Of a stretch of DNA of 64,000 nt, positions 24,377 through 33,529 are shown one piece after another. The notes beneath the pieces were generated by a model that ran no database searches, was not told where the DNA came from, and saw only the letters and a list, made by a program, of their open reading frames with translations. The stretch's first letter is position 1, and every line of letters starts with the position of its first letter. Made by a program: the position numbers and the translations under genes. This DNA is from Coriobacteriia bacterium (GTDB lineage Bacteria; Actinomycetota; Coriobacteriia; Anaerosomatales; Anaerosomataceae): contig JAFGVD010000024.1 of the NCBI GenBank assembly GCA_016938135.1, positions 1-64,000 of the forward strand, written 5' to 3'.

Positions 24377-25987
24377 ATGACAGATCAAGCCCGCCGTGCG
24401 ACGGCAGTACAACTCGTCGCCGCCGCCGCTGACGCGCTGAAGGCCCACAAGGACGAGATAAACAGACTCAACGTCTTTCCGGTGCCCGACGGCGATACCG
24501 GCACGAACATGTCTCTCACCATGGATGCAGTGATCGCCGATCTTAGCGACCTGGGTCCTGATGCTGGTCTCTCCGAGGTAGGCAAAGCCATACAGCACGG
24601 ATCGCTGATGGGGGCTCGCGGCAACTCGGGCGTCATCCTCAGTCAGATACTGCGCGGCCTATGCGAGGTCGTAGGCAGCTCAGCGGAACTCACCCCCCAC
24701 GTGATCGCCGATGCGCTCGATCGCTCGACGACGGTCGCCTTCCAGGCCGTGCGCAAGCCGGTCGAAGGCACCATGCTCACCGTTCTCAAAGACACCGCGA
24801 AAGTGGCACGTACGGGAGTCGAGGCAGGATCCTCGCTAGACGAGCTCCTCGAGTCGATAGTCCAGGCAGCCTACGAATCGGTCCGTCGAGGTCCCGATCT
24901 GCTACCCGTGCTCAAGGAGAACGGTGTAGTGGATGCGGGTGGATTCGGTCTTGCCGTTCTCGCAGAAGGGTTCGTGGCGGCCATGGAGGGTCACGAGTTC
25001 AAAGCGCGCGACCTGACTCTGACCACTGAGTCGGTGAGAGTCGAAGTAGTGGACGACTGGGACGACGAGGAGTACCTCTACTGCACCGAGTTCCTTCTCT
25101 TCGGAGCAGACGCCGGGCTGACGTTCCTCGAGGACTGGATCGCTCAGAAGGGCGGTTCGCAGCTTGTCGTGGGTGACAGCGAAGTCTACAAGATCCACGT
25201 GCACACCGATGACCCCGGTAGCGTCATCGCCTGGGCTACGTCACTGGGCGAAGTGGGCGAGGTCCACATCCACAACATGCGTCGCCAGACCGCCGAACGC
25301 AGCAAGGGGCTGAAGGAGAACACGGAGCCTCCCAAGCCTATCGGCTTTGTGGCCGTGGCGGCCGGTTCGGGGATGGCAGACATCCTTAGAAGCCTTGGGG
25401 TCGATCAGGTCGTTAGCGGCGGCCAGACGATGAACCCGTCCACTGCCGAGCTGCTCGAGGCCGTGGAGCAGGTCAACGCCCATAGCGTCATCATCCTCCC
25501 AAACAACAAGAACATCGTGATGGCGGCGCAGCAAGTACCCGCCGTTGCCGATCGCTCGGTCTACGTGGTGCCCACCACCTCTGTGCCTGAGGCCTTTGCA
25601 GCCCTCCTGGGATTCGATGCAACCGCATCTGCAGAAGACGCGGTCAAGGCCATGACCGAGGCGGCTTCTTACGTGACCACAGGTGAAGTCACCACAGCCA
25701 TCAAGGACTCAAAGGCAAAGTCCGGCCCCATCAAGGCCGGCCAGGTCATCGGCATCAGCAACCACGAGATAGAGATCGTCGGAGACGATATCGTGGATGT
25801 CGCGGTGCAGCTCGTGGGCGTGATCGCCGAGGATGCCGAGACGCTCACGATACTTGCTGGCGAGGACCTCACTCAAGATGAACTCAGCCGTATAACGGCC
25901 GCAGTGGAGGACGCACATCCTGATCTGGAGATCGAGACTCACGAGGGTGGACAGCCGCTCTACCCGGTGGTGCTCGCAGCCGAGTGA
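24377..25987 (+). CDS. fakA: Fatty-acid kinase FakA-like (DAK/YloV family)
   Basis: A 536-residue protein. The N-terminal DhaL-type ATP domain has NVFPVPDGDTGTNMSLTMDA, with metal-binding Asp38, Asp40 and neighbouring Asn44. A middle domain and a C-terminal DegV-like domain (about 330-536) follow, the full FakA/YloV layout. FakA phosphorylates fatty acids held by a DegV-family FakB, and such a protein is the next gene. CTGGAG six bases before ATG 24377 decides the start. The acyl-phosphate it makes feeds the PlsX/PlsY route; plsX lies at 34.6 kb. Confidence 0.92.
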   Translation: MTDQARRATAVQLVAAAADALKAHKDEINRLNVFPVPDGDTGTNMSLTMDAVIADLSDLGPDAGLSEVGKAIQHGSLMGARGNSGVILSQILRGLCEVVGSSAELTPHVIADALDRSTTVAFQAVRKPVEGTMLTVLKDTAKVARTGVEAGSSLDELLESIVQAAYESVRRGPDLLPVLKENGVVDAGGFGLAVLAEGFVAAMEGHEFKARDLTLTTESVRVEVVDDWDDEEYLYCTEFLLFGADAGLTFLEDWIAQKGGSQLVVGDSEVYKIHVHTDDPGSVIAWATSLGEVGEVHIHNMRRQTAERSKGLKENTEPPKPIGFVAVAAGSGMADILRSLGVDQVVSGGQTMNPSTAELLEAVEQVNAHSVIILPNNKNIVMAAQQVPAVADRSVYVVPTTSVPEAFAALLGFDATASAEDAVKAMTEAASYVTTGEVTTAIKDSKAKSGPIKAGQVIGISNHEIEIVGDDIVDVAVQLVGVIAEDAETLTILAGEDLTQDELSRITAAVEDAHPDLEIETHEGGQPLYPVVLAAE

Positions 25988-26019
25988 CACCGGGCCCCGG
26001 ATTGAACGGAGAGTCCTAA

Positions 26020-26871
26020 ATGCACAAAGTAGGGATCGTCTGCGACAGCACGTGCGACATGGGGCCCCAGTGGCTCGCCGAGAACGACATCGTGATGGTT
26101 CCACTCAAGGTCCTGTTCGGCGATACGACCTATCTCGACTGGATAGACCTCACCCCGGAATCGTTCTACACCCTGCTCAAGGATGCCCCTGCGCTTCCAA
26201 AGACGTCACAGCCCTCGCCGGCTGACTTCCTGGCTGTCTACAAGTCGCTTGCGGATGCGGGCTGCGAAGAGATCGTGTCGATCCACCTCACCGCTGCGCT
26301 TTCCGGCACTCACGAGTCAGCGGTACTTGCATCCGTATCTTCTCCTGTTCCCGTTCGCGTGATAGACACGTGCACGGTTTCAGCCGCAGTAGCCCTCAGC
26401 ATCGGAGCGGCGCTGGCAGCACGCGATGCAGGTGGAGACGGAGCTGCTATCGAGGCGGCGGCCCGTAAGGTGGTCGACACCGACCGGCTGCTGTTTGCTC
26501 TCGACACGCTCGAGTATCTCGTCAAGGGTGGCCGCGCTGGCAAGGCCAAAGGACTCGCGGCGAGCCTTCTCAACATCAAGCCGGTCCTGACCTTTAACGA
26601 GGAGGGCACCATCGAGCCCTTCAAGAACGCGAAGGGGACGAAGAAGGCTCTCCAGCTCATCGCCGAACAGGTCGCCCAAGACTCTGCCAATGGCCGCGTC
26701 CGGGTCGCACTCCTGCATTCGCTCTCGCCAGACCTTGTCGAGGCGCTCAAGCAGGCGCTTGATGCCGCCGGCGCCGACTACGAGGTCGAGGGCGTCCACG
26801 AGCTCGGTGCCGTCATCGGCACGTACGGTGGACCGCGAGCTATAGGCATCGGCTACTACCCGATCGGCTGA
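26020..26871 (+). CDS. DegV-family fatty-acid-binding protein (FakB-like)
   Basis: A 283-residue DegV protein. KVGIVCDSTCDMG begins the fold; TSQPSPADF and LTAALSGTHES hold the Thr/Ser residues that bind the carboxylate head, and LEYLVKGGRAGKAKG is the conserved core. FakB proteins present fatty acids to FakA. GGAGAG lies eight bases before ATG 26020. It lies 32 bases after fakA, a classic pair. The fatty acid preferred cannot be read from sequence. Confidence 0.93.
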   Translation: MHKVGIVCDSTCDMGPQWLAENDIVMVPLKVLFGDTTYLDWIDLTPESFYTLLKDAPALPKTSQPSPADFLAVYKSLADAGCEEIVSIHLTAALSGTHESAVLASVSSPVPVRVIDTCTVSAAVALSIGAALAARDAGGDGAAIEAAARKVVDTDRLLFALDTLEYLVKGGRAGKAKGLAASLLNIKPVLTFNEEGTIEPFKNAKGTKKALQLIAEQVAQDSANGRVRVALLHSLSPDLVEALKQALDAAGADYEVEGVHELGAVIGTYGGPRAIGIGYYPIG

Positions 26872-26885
26872 GGGGAGCGTCGCGC

Positions 26886-28988
26886 GTGCACGACGGCGAC
26901 GCACGATCGAACGCCATAGAGAGCTGGGCGCTTCCTGTCTCGGAGGTGCGTTTCGTCGATGCGCGCAAGGCTGAAGCGCTGGAGCGTCTCGACATACGAA
27001 CCGTCGAAGACCTGGTCCGGCACTACCCCTTCAGGCATCTCGATCTATCGACCACGGCACCGGTCTCCGCGGTCAAGCCCGGGACTGAGGCGACTGTCAC
27101 CGGAGTCGTCCATGACATCAAGGTCAAGCATCCACGACCACGCCTGAGCATCACCGAGATCGCTCTTGTCGACGACACCGCTGCGATCATCGGCGTCTGG
27201 TTCAACCAGCCGTACATGGGTCAGCGCTTCCAAATTGGCGAACGTCTTGCGTTCGCAGGCAGGGTGGAGTTCGAGTACGGCCTCAAGCAGATGCGCTCGC
27301 CGTTCGTCGAGCGGCTTGGCGAGGACAACAGCCCTGAGTCCCTCGGGCGCATCCTTCCTGTCCACCGCGTCACTGACGGGCTGTCGACCAACTGGATGCG
27401 GCGACTGGTAGATGAAGCGCTGACCATTGGCGGCAAGGTGCCCGATCCGCTCCCGGCGCTCCTGCGGTCCGAGCGCGGCCTCATGTCTCTGCGCCATGCA
27501 CTGCGGTCGATACACTTCCCGCAGAGCGCCGAGGAGGCCGATGCTGCACGCCGGCGACTCGCATACGAGGAGCTCCTTGTCCTACAGTTGGGGCTCAGGA
27601 TGCGTCGACACCGGGAAGTGGGCGAGCGCCCCGGCTTCTCCCACACCATCCAGGGTCCGGCCACATCCCGCTTTGAGTCAATACTGCCTTTTGCGCTCAC
27701 TGACGATCAGTCGCGTGCTGCGCAAGAAGTGACTCTCGACATGCGCTCGACTGTACCCATGAATCGCATGCTGCTTGGTGATGTCGGGACCGGCAAGACC
27801 GCGGTCGCCACCGCCGCACTGGCTGCTGCTGCAGATTCAGGCACGCAAGCCGCGATGATGGCGCCCACTGAGGTCCTCGCCACCCAATACGCATCCAAGG
27901 TCGGGCCGCTTCTGGACGACATGCAGATATCCTGGCGTCTACTCACCGGCTCCACTCCGGCGACGGAGCGCAGGGCGATACTGGCCGGACTCATGGACGG
28001 GACAGTCAGCGTAGCGTTCGGCACGCACGCCCTCATCCAGGAGGACGTGCAGTTCAAGCACCTGACTCTGGCCATCGTCGACGAGCAGCATCGGTTCGGA
28101 GTCTCTCAACGCCTCGCGCTTCGGTCCAAAGGTGAGACGCCCGACCTGCTGGTCATGACCGCCACACCCATACCCCGAAGCCTCGCTCTCACGCTCTACG
28201 GCGACCTTGAGATCAGCTACCTACGTACTCGTCCCGGTGGGCGAGGGCCCGACCACGTCTCCACCTCACTCGTACCTCGTGCCGGTCGAACGGACGCATA
28301 CGACCGCGTCAGGGCCGCGATCAGCAATGGACGGCAGGCCTACGTGGTCTGTGCGCTGGTGGATGAATCCGACGCAGCGCAGGCCAAGGCCGCCAACTCA
28401 GAGGCAACCAGGCTGCAAACCGAGGTGTTCCCCGATCTTCGCGTCGGTCTGCTCACTGGGCAGATGCGTCCAGCCGAGAAACTCACCGTCATGCAGGAGT
28501 TCCGCGATGGCGCCGTCGACGTGCTGGTGGCCACCACGGTAATCGAAGTCGGCGTCGACGTACCCAACGCCACGCTGATGATCGTGGAGGACGCTGAGCG
28601 CTTCGGTCTGGCGCAGCTTCACCAACTCCGCGGTCGTGTCGGCCGGGGAGAACACCCCGGCGAGGTACTACTCTTTGCCGACCCACGCACTGCTGAGGGC
28701 CGGAAGCGCATGCAAGCCATCGTCTCCACCAACGACGGATTCGCCCTTGCTGAGGAAGACCTCAAGCAACGGGGGGAGGGCGACTTGTTCGGGGCACGTC
28801 AAAGCGGACTACCCGCGTTGCGGCTCGCGTCCGTCGTCACGGACGGCGAGCTGATCGAGATGTCGCGACATGACGCAGAATCGATCGTGTCGCAAGATCC
28901 GGAGCTCCGCTCTGATTTGAACGCTTTGTTGGCTTGGGAGGTCTCCCACGTCTTCGGAGCTGGATGGGAATGGGTGAGTGCAGGATGA
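26886..28988 (+). CDS. recG: ATP-dependent DNA helicase RecG
   Basis: A 700-residue superfamily 2 helicase that remodels stalled forks and Holliday junctions. A short N-terminal region leads into the wedge OB-fold (about 60-160). Walker A is GDVGTGKTAVA near residues 296-306, and the Walker B box is DEQHRFG. MTATPIPRSLALT and QLRGRVGRGEHPG are helicase motifs III and VI. It starts with GTG 26886 after AGGGGAG. It overlaps rsmD by four bases (ATGA). Confidence 0.97.
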   Translation: MHDGDARSNAIESWALPVSEVRFVDARKAEALERLDIRTVEDLVRHYPFRHLDLSTTAPVSAVKPGTEATVTGVVHDIKVKHPRPRLSITEIALVDDTAAIIGVWFNQPYMGQRFQIGERLAFAGRVEFEYGLKQMRSPFVERLGEDNSPESLGRILPVHRVTDGLSTNWMRRLVDEALTIGGKVPDPLPALLRSERGLMSLRHALRSIHFPQSAEEADAARRRLAYEELLVLQLGLRMRRHREVGERPGFSHTIQGPATSRFESILPFALTDDQSRAAQEVTLDMRSTVPMNRMLLGDVGTGKTAVATAALAAAADSGTQAAMMAPTEVLATQYASKVGPLLDDMQISWRLLTGSTPATERRAILAGLMDGTVSVAFGTHALIQEDVQFKHLTLAIVDEQHRFGVSQRLALRSKGETPDLLVMTATPIPRSLALTLYGDLEISYLRTRPGGRGPDHVSTSLVPRAGRTDAYDRVRAAISNGRQAYVVCALVDESDAAQAKAANSEATRLQTEVFPDLRVGLLTGQMRPAEKLTVMQEFRDGAVDVLVATTVIEVGVDVPNATLMIVEDAERFGLAQLHQLRGRVGRGEHPGEVLLFADPRTAEGRKRMQAIVSTNDGFALAEEDLKQRGEGDLFGARQSGLPALRLASVVTDGELIEMSRHDAESIVSQDPELRSDLNALLAWEVSHVFGAGWEWVSAG

Positions 28989-29566
28989 GGATCGTCGCGG
29001 GAATGTACCGTGGAAGGACGCTTGTCGCGCCGAAGGGAACCGGCACGCGCCCCACCTCGGACCGTGTCCGGGAGGCAGTATTCTCCACGCTGACGCACCG
29101 TTTTGACGCGCTTATCGACGCGGATGTGCTCGACGTGTTCGCGGGTTCAGGGGCGTTGGGACTAGAAGCGCTCTCTCGCGGTGCGATGAGCGCGACCTTC
29201 GTAGAGAACGACCGCGTTGCTCGGGCAGCGTTGGAGCGCAACATATCCACGCTGGGAGTGGGCGCTCAGAGTGCCACAGTCAGCAGAGATGCGTTTCGTC
29301 TGAGCGGAAAGCCCCGGCCCGGCGCGTCGTTCTCGTTGCTCTTTCTCGACCCGCCCTATAGAATCGAACCGGTCCTTATCAGGGAGTTACTGGAAGAGCT
29401 TGCTTGTGCAGGCTCACTTGAGGAGGGCGCGGTGGCGGTCTTTGAGCACCGTACAGGGAACGTGCCTGTGTGGCCTGCAGGATTCGAAGACGCCGGAAGC
29501 CGCGCATACGGGGAGACGACGGTGTCATATGCACTGTGGCATGCCGAGAAGGAGCGCATAGCGTGA
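28985..29566 (+). CDS. rsmD: 16S rRNA m2G966 methyltransferase
   Basis: A 193-residue methyltransferase. MRIVAGMYRGRTL and RPTSDRVREAVFSTL are the N-terminal family motifs. VLDVFAGSGALGLEALSRGA is the SAM site and FLDPPY the catalytic motif. It modifies G966 of 16S rRNA. ATG 28985 overlaps the recG stop; an in-frame GTG at 28934 would extend far into recG. The stop overlaps the coaD GTG. Confidence 0.96.
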   Translation: MRIVAGMYRGRTLVAPKGTGTRPTSDRVREAVFSTLTHRFDALIDADVLDVFAGSGALGLEALSRGAMSATFVENDRVARAALERNISTLGVGAQSATVSRDAFRLSGKPRPGASFSLLFLDPPYRIEPVLIRELLEELACAGSLEEGAVAVFEHRTGNVPVWPAGFEDAGSRAYGETTVSYALWHAEKERIA

Positions 29567-30054
29567 GACGCGCACTGTGTCCGGGGACGTTCGATCCCGT
29601 CACGTCCGGACATCTCGACATCATCGAGCGCTCGGCCTCGCTATTTGACGAGGTCGTAGTGGCAGTGGGGCTCAGCCCTGACAAAGGAGGCGGTCCGCTC
29701 TTCTCGGTGGACGAACGTGTCGGCTTCATCACAAGCGCCGTGAAGCATTTGACTAACGTCGTAGTGCGACCTTTTGATACTCTTCTAGTAGAATTCGCAC
29801 AGATGAATGATGCACATGTCATCATCAAGGGTCTGCGCGCTGTTACTGACTTCGAACGGGAGTTCCAGATGGCGCAGTTGAACTACCGGTTGGACGCTGA
29901 CATCGAGACGATGTTCATCATGTCCATACCGGAGTATGCATACTTGAGTTCGTCCGCCGTGAAGGAGATAGCGCGTCACGGTGGTTCGGTACGAGGTCTT
30001 GTGCCAGACGCAGTATGTGAGGCTTTGGCCGCACGGTTGAACCAGTCCCACTAG
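29563..30054 (+). CDS. coaD: Phosphopantetheine adenylyltransferase
   Basis: A 163-residue nucleotidyltransferase that makes dephospho-CoA in CoA synthesis. The PGTFDPVTSGHLDIIERSA segment holds the T/HxGH motif (residues 14-17). YLSSSAVKEIARHGG is the second ATP motif. GTG 29563, with AAGGAG eight bases upstream, overlaps the rsmD stop. The rsmD-coaD pairing is common. Its product supplies CoA and the ACP prosthetic group for the fatty-acid genes downstream. Confidence 0.97.
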   Translation: MRRALCPGTFDPVTSGHLDIIERSASLFDEVVVAVGLSPDKGGGPLFSVDERVGFITSAVKHLTNVVVRPFDTLLVEFAQMNDAHVIIKGLRAVTDFEREFQMAQLNYRLDADIETMFIMSIPEYAYLSSSAVKEIARHGGSVRGLVPDAVCEALAARLNQSH

Positions 30055-30064
30055 GGAGGTACGC

Positions 30065-30523
30065 ATGGACATCATGGCGCTTATCGACCGGATTGAAGAA
30101 CTAGTCGATACCGGCCGCAATGTGCCGTTCTCGTCCAATAAAATCGTTGATCCGGAGAAGATCTACGAGATCGTAGACGAGATACGCGCTCAGTTCCCCG
30201 ATGAACTGAAGCAGGCACGCTGGATAGTCAAGGAGCGTCAGGAGATGCTCGAGGAGGCCGAGAAAGAGGCCAACCGCATCCTCGAGGAGTCGCGTGACCG
30301 CGCACAGGCGCTGGCAAGCGACCAGGAGATCGTCAAACTCGCTGAACAGCAGGCCGCCGAGATACTCGACACTGCACGCACCCGTGAACGTGAGATCCGT
30401 CTGGGTGCCGAAGACTATGCCGACGAGATGCTCGCTAACCTGGAGGTCAATCTCGGCAAGCTCCTCACTGCCGTGCAGCGCGGTCGCGATCGCCTGCAGG
30501 GCAAGGTCGGGCAGCGTAGCTGA
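30065..30523 (+). CDS. Coiled-coil protein, DivIVA/ATPase-subunit-like
   Basis: A 152-residue, almost wholly helical and charged protein. Residues 40-110 are a coiled coil (for example ERQEMLEEAEKEANRILEES), resembling DivIVA-like and V-type ATPase subunit H/E-like sequences. Such a protein often sits between coaD and the YceD gene in Gram-positive bacteria. It has no membrane segment. GGAGG five bases before ATG 30065 supports the start. Its function is unknown. Confidence 0.82.
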   Translation: MDIMALIDRIEELVDTGRNVPFSSNKIVDPEKIYEIVDEIRAQFPDELKQARWIVKERQEMLEEAEKEANRILEESRDRAQALASDQEIVKLAEQQAAEILDTARTREREIRLGAEDYADEMLANLEVNLGKLLTAVQRGRDRLQGKVGQRS

Positions 30524-30528
30524 TCACC

Positions 30529-31065
30529 ATGAGTGAACAGTACCTTGTCGAGGCACGGGACCTCCTCGAACAACTCGGCGAGCAGATCGACCTCGACGGC
30601 GAGGTGGCCCTGCAGCCATTCGTGATGGCGAGTGAGACGTTCACTCCTGTGGGTCCTGCCCACGTGGATGTGGCGATCGCCAACACGGGTGCGGGTCTGG
30701 TGGCATCCGGGACGATCGATGTCGACCTGACGGCGACGTGCTCACGATGTCTGTCCGACTTCGTCTTGCCGCTCACAGGTCAGGTCGAGGCCTTCTACGT
30801 CAACTCCTCGCATGCTCACGAGTTGCCCGAAGAGCAGGACTTCGAGCTGATAGGCGATCACGCAATCATCGATCTTATGCCCGCGCTGCGTGCCGCCATC
30901 ACGGTCGAACTGCCTTTCGCGCCACTGCACGACCCTGAGTGCGCGGGAATATGCCCCGTGTGCGGCATCAACCTCAACGAGGAGTCTTGCGAGTGCGATT
31001 CGTCATCGTCTGAATCGCCTTTCGGCGCCCTTCGAGAGCTACTTTCTGACGAAGGCGCCGAGTAG
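30529..31065 (+). CDS. YceD/DUF177 family protein
   Basis: A 178-residue protein of the YceD family, linked to rRNA accumulation and nearly always found just before rpmF. CSRCLSDFVLPL is the central motif. The C-terminus CAGICPVCGINLNEESCEC has four cysteines of a probable zinc site. It starts six bases after the coiled-coil gene. The family's biochemical role is unresolved. Confidence 0.92.
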   Translation: MSEQYLVEARDLLEQLGEQIDLDGEVALQPFVMASETFTPVGPAHVDVAIANTGAGLVASGTIDVDLTATCSRCLSDFVLPLTGQVEAFYVNSSHAHELPEEQDFELIGDHAIIDLMPALRAAITVELPFAPLHDPECAGICPVCGINLNEESCECDSSSSESPFGALRELLSDEGAE

Positions 31066-31077
31066 AACGCGCTCCGG

Positions 31078-31108
31078 TTGCCTCGTACCCCGCTAGCTGT
31101 GTTAGAAT
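31078..31108 (+). promoter_or_regulatory. Candidate rpmF promoter
   Basis: TTGCCT (31078-31083), 19 bases and TAGAAT (31103-31108). The spacer is longer than ideal. The same TAGAAT -10 is seen before def and pyrH. Confidence 0.45.
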
Positions 31109-31119
31109 GTCGCCTTGCG

Positions 31120-31175
31120 CCGGCTGCCAGCCGGTTGGACTTACAAGCACCGGGTACCAGCTGATAGGCGGTACC
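31120..31175 (+). other. Two stem-loops in the rpmF leader
   Basis: CCGGCT/AGCCGG (31120-31134) forms a tight hairpin, and GGTACC (31153-31158) pairs with GGTACC (31170-31175) around an 11-base loop. Both lie between the promoter and the L32 start. Confidence 0.5.
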
Positions 31176-31197
31176 TCGTGGAAGGAGCACGCAGAAC

Positions 31198-31374
31198 ATG
31201 CCTGTCCCCAAGAGAAAGACCTCGCGCGCCGTACGTGACTCTCGTCGTGCGAATGACGGCCTGAAGGCGCCCGCGCACTCAGTGTGCCCGCAGTGCCATG
31301 AAGCCAAGCTGCCTCACCGTGTATGCCCCAGTTGCGGGTACTATGACGGTAAGGAAATAGTCGAAACCGAGTAG
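31198..31374 (+). CDS. rpmF: Ribosomal protein L32
   Basis: A 58-residue protein. It starts [18 protein letters not shown] and has two Cys-x2-Cys knuckles, [18 protein letters not shown], the zinc-binding form of L32, then [16 protein letters not shown] lies about ten bases before ATG 31198. It follows the YceD gene, as in most bacteria, but is separated from it by 132 bases with its own promoter and leader hairpins. Confidence 0.97.
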   Translation: MPVPKRKTSRAVRDSRRANDGLKAPAHSVCPQCHEAKLPHRVCPSCGYYDGKEIVETE

Positions 31375-31433
31375 CCGTCTTCGGCTTGCTGCCGATTCGG
31401 ACACTGTCTTCATGCCGGGGGAGGTCATAGCGC

Positions 31434-33527
31434 GTGCTCGACGAGTTCTTCTCTCCGCGATCGGTCGCCGTGATTGGCGTCTCACGGGATGAGGACAAGG
31501 TCGGGCACATAGTGTTCGACAACCTCCGTGCTGGTGGGTTCGCTGGTGATCTCTATCCGGTGAACCCCGGTGCGGACGAGATACACGGCGTCACTTGCTA
31601 TCCTTCAGTGACCGCGATCGATGGAGACATCGACCTCGCGGTCATTGTCGTTCCGCCACGTTTCACTGAGGGCGCGATGCGCGAGTGCGGTGAGAAACAG
31701 ATTCCCGCAGTCATCGTCATCACCGCCGGATTCAAAGAGACAGGTCCTGCAGGCGCGGCCATGGAACGGGCCCTCGTGGACACTGCCCGGGAGTTCGGTA
31801 TCCGGCTTCTGGGCCCAAACTGTCTTGGTCTCATCTCGGCACACTCGTCGCTCAATGCCTCCTTTGCGGTCACGATGCCAACGCCTGGGTCTATCTCGTT
31901 CATGTCCCAGTCCGGCGCGCTCGGGACTGCGGTACTGGACTGGACCGCAGGTGAAGGAATCGGTCTCGCCGACTTCGTGTCACTGGGAAACAAGGCGGAC
32001 ATATCCGAGGTCGACCTGGTGCGCACCTGGGCGCAAGACCCCAACACCAAGGTCGTCACGGCATATCTGGAGGCCATCAACGACGGGCAGGCGTTCGTGG
32101 AGGCCGTGACCGACCTTGTGCGACACAAGCCGTTCGTCGCTTTGAAGTCCGGGGTGTCTGACGCCGGCGCCCGCGCCGTCTCATCCCACACCGGCAGCCT
32201 TGCGGGGTCCGAGCGTGCCTACGACGCGGCCTTCCTGAAGGCGGGAGCGATCCGCGCCACCACGATCGAGGAGCTCTTCGACATCTCGGTGGCCCTCTCC
32301 AGGCAACCGCTTCCCAAAGGCCCCGGTCTCGTGATCCTCACCAATGCAGGGGGTCCTGCCATCCTGGCGACCGACGCATGCGATCGAGCGGGCGTGCCGC
32401 TAGCGACACTTGAAGCCGAGACGGTCAGCCGTCTGCAGGCGGTCCTTCCGGATGCGGCGGCGTTCTACAACCCCGTGGACGTGCTGGGTGACGCTCCGGC
32501 ACAGCGCTACGAAGACGCGCTCTCCGTGCTTGCTCAAGATCCCAACGTACGCTCCATCCTGGTGATCCTCACGCCGCAGGCGACCACCGAGCCCGCCAAG
32601 ACCGCCGAGGCGATCGCCCGCGTCTCCCGTGAGTCCGGAATCACGACACTCGCATGCTTCATGGGCGATCAGGCCGTTGCGCCCGGAGTCACGGTCCTTC
32701 GTGACAATGGCGTACCGCAGTACCCGTTCCCTGAACGCGCGATCGCGACCATCGCAGCGATGGAGCAGTACCGGCAGACGCGTGACAGAACTGACACGGT
32801 CGGGAGCGCTATCGAGGCTGACAAGGTCACTGTACGGAGTGCCATCGATCATGCGCGCGCCGCCGGCCGCACCTTCATCACCGAACAATCCGCCTCCAAC
32901 ATCGCCAAGGCGTACGGCATACCCGTGCCAAAGGGGGGACTCGCTCGCGACCTGGCGGAGACGAAGCACATGGCGACAGAGATCGGCTACCCCCTGGTGA
33001 TGAAGATCGCCAGCCCGGATATCTTGCACAAGTCCGATATCGGCGGCATTCGCGTCGGGATCCAAGACGAAGCCGAGCTTGTCTCGGCATATGAAGACAT
33101 CATCGCCCGCGGACGCGCGTACATGGCCGACGCCCGCATTTGGGGCGTGACTCTGCAAGAACAGATACCCGAAGGCCGTGAACTGATCATCGGGGTCAAC
33201 CGCGATCCTCAGTTCGGTCCACTGTTGATGTTCGGCCTGGGAGGCATCTACGTTGAGGTGCTCAAAGATGTCACGTTCCGACTGTGCCCCGTCAGCGAGA
33301 AGGAAGCGCGCAGCATGATCTCAGAGATCCGGGGTTTCGGCCTCCTGCGCGGGGTACGCGGTCAACGGCCTGCAGACCTGGACGGTGTCATTGATGTCAT
33401 CACGCGCATATCCGCGCTGGTGACCGACTTCGACGAGATCACTGAGCTCGACATCAATCCGCTCATAGTCCACGACAAAGGCGGCGGTACCGTCGCAGCT
33501 GATATCCGCATCGGGATCGGAGGATGA
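31434..33527 (+). CDS. Acetate--CoA ligase (ADP-forming), fused alpha-beta type
   Basis: A 697-residue protein of the nucleoside-diphosphate-forming acyl-CoA synthetase family, which interconverts acyl-CoA, ADP and phosphate with acid, CoA and ATP. The CoA-binding Rossmann domain starts RSVAVIGVSRDEDKVGHIVF. The succinyl-CoA-ligase-like domain carries the probable phospho-His near residue 251 in SSHTGSLAGSERAYDAAF. An ATP-grasp domain occupies about 480-697 (YPLVMKIASPDILHKSDIGG, LMFGLGGIYVEVLKDV, ELDINPLIVHDKG). It starts with GTG 31434 after GGGGGAGG. In anaerobes it makes ATP from acetyl-CoA. Substrate range is unknown. It overlaps the next gene's leader and sits unusually between rpmF and plsX. 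Confidence 0.92.
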   Translation: MLDEFFSPRSVAVIGVSRDEDKVGHIVFDNLRAGGFAGDLYPVNPGADEIHGVTCYPSVTAIDGDIDLAVIVVPPRFTEGAMRECGEKQIPAVIVITAGFKETGPAGAAMERALVDTAREFGIRLLGPNCLGLISAHSSLNASFAVTMPTPGSISFMSQSGALGTAVLDWTAGEGIGLADFVSLGNKADISEVDLVRTWAQDPNTKVVTAYLEAINDGQAFVEAVTDLVRHKPFVALKSGVSDAGARAVSSHTGSLAGSERAYDAAFLKAGAIRATTIEELFDISVALSRQPLPKGPGLVILTNAGGPAILATDACDRAGVPLATLEAETVSRLQAVLPDAAAFYNPVDVLGDAPAQRYEDALSVLAQDPNVRSILVILTPQATTEPAKTAEAIARVSRESGITTLACFMGDQAVAPGVTVLRDNGVPQYPFPERAIATIAAMEQYRQTRDRTDTVGSAIEADKVTVRSAIDHARAAGRTFITEQSASNIAKAYGIPVPKGGLARDLAETKHMATEIGYPLVMKIASPDILHKSDIGGIRVGIQDEAELVSAYEDIIARGRAYMADARIWGVTLQEQIPEGRELIIGVNRDPQFGPLLMFGLGGIYVEVLKDVTFRLCPVSEKEARSMISEIRGFGLLRGVRGQRPADLDGVIDVITRISALVTDFDEITELDINPLIVHDKGGGTVAADIRIGIGG

Positions 33528-33529
33528 CC

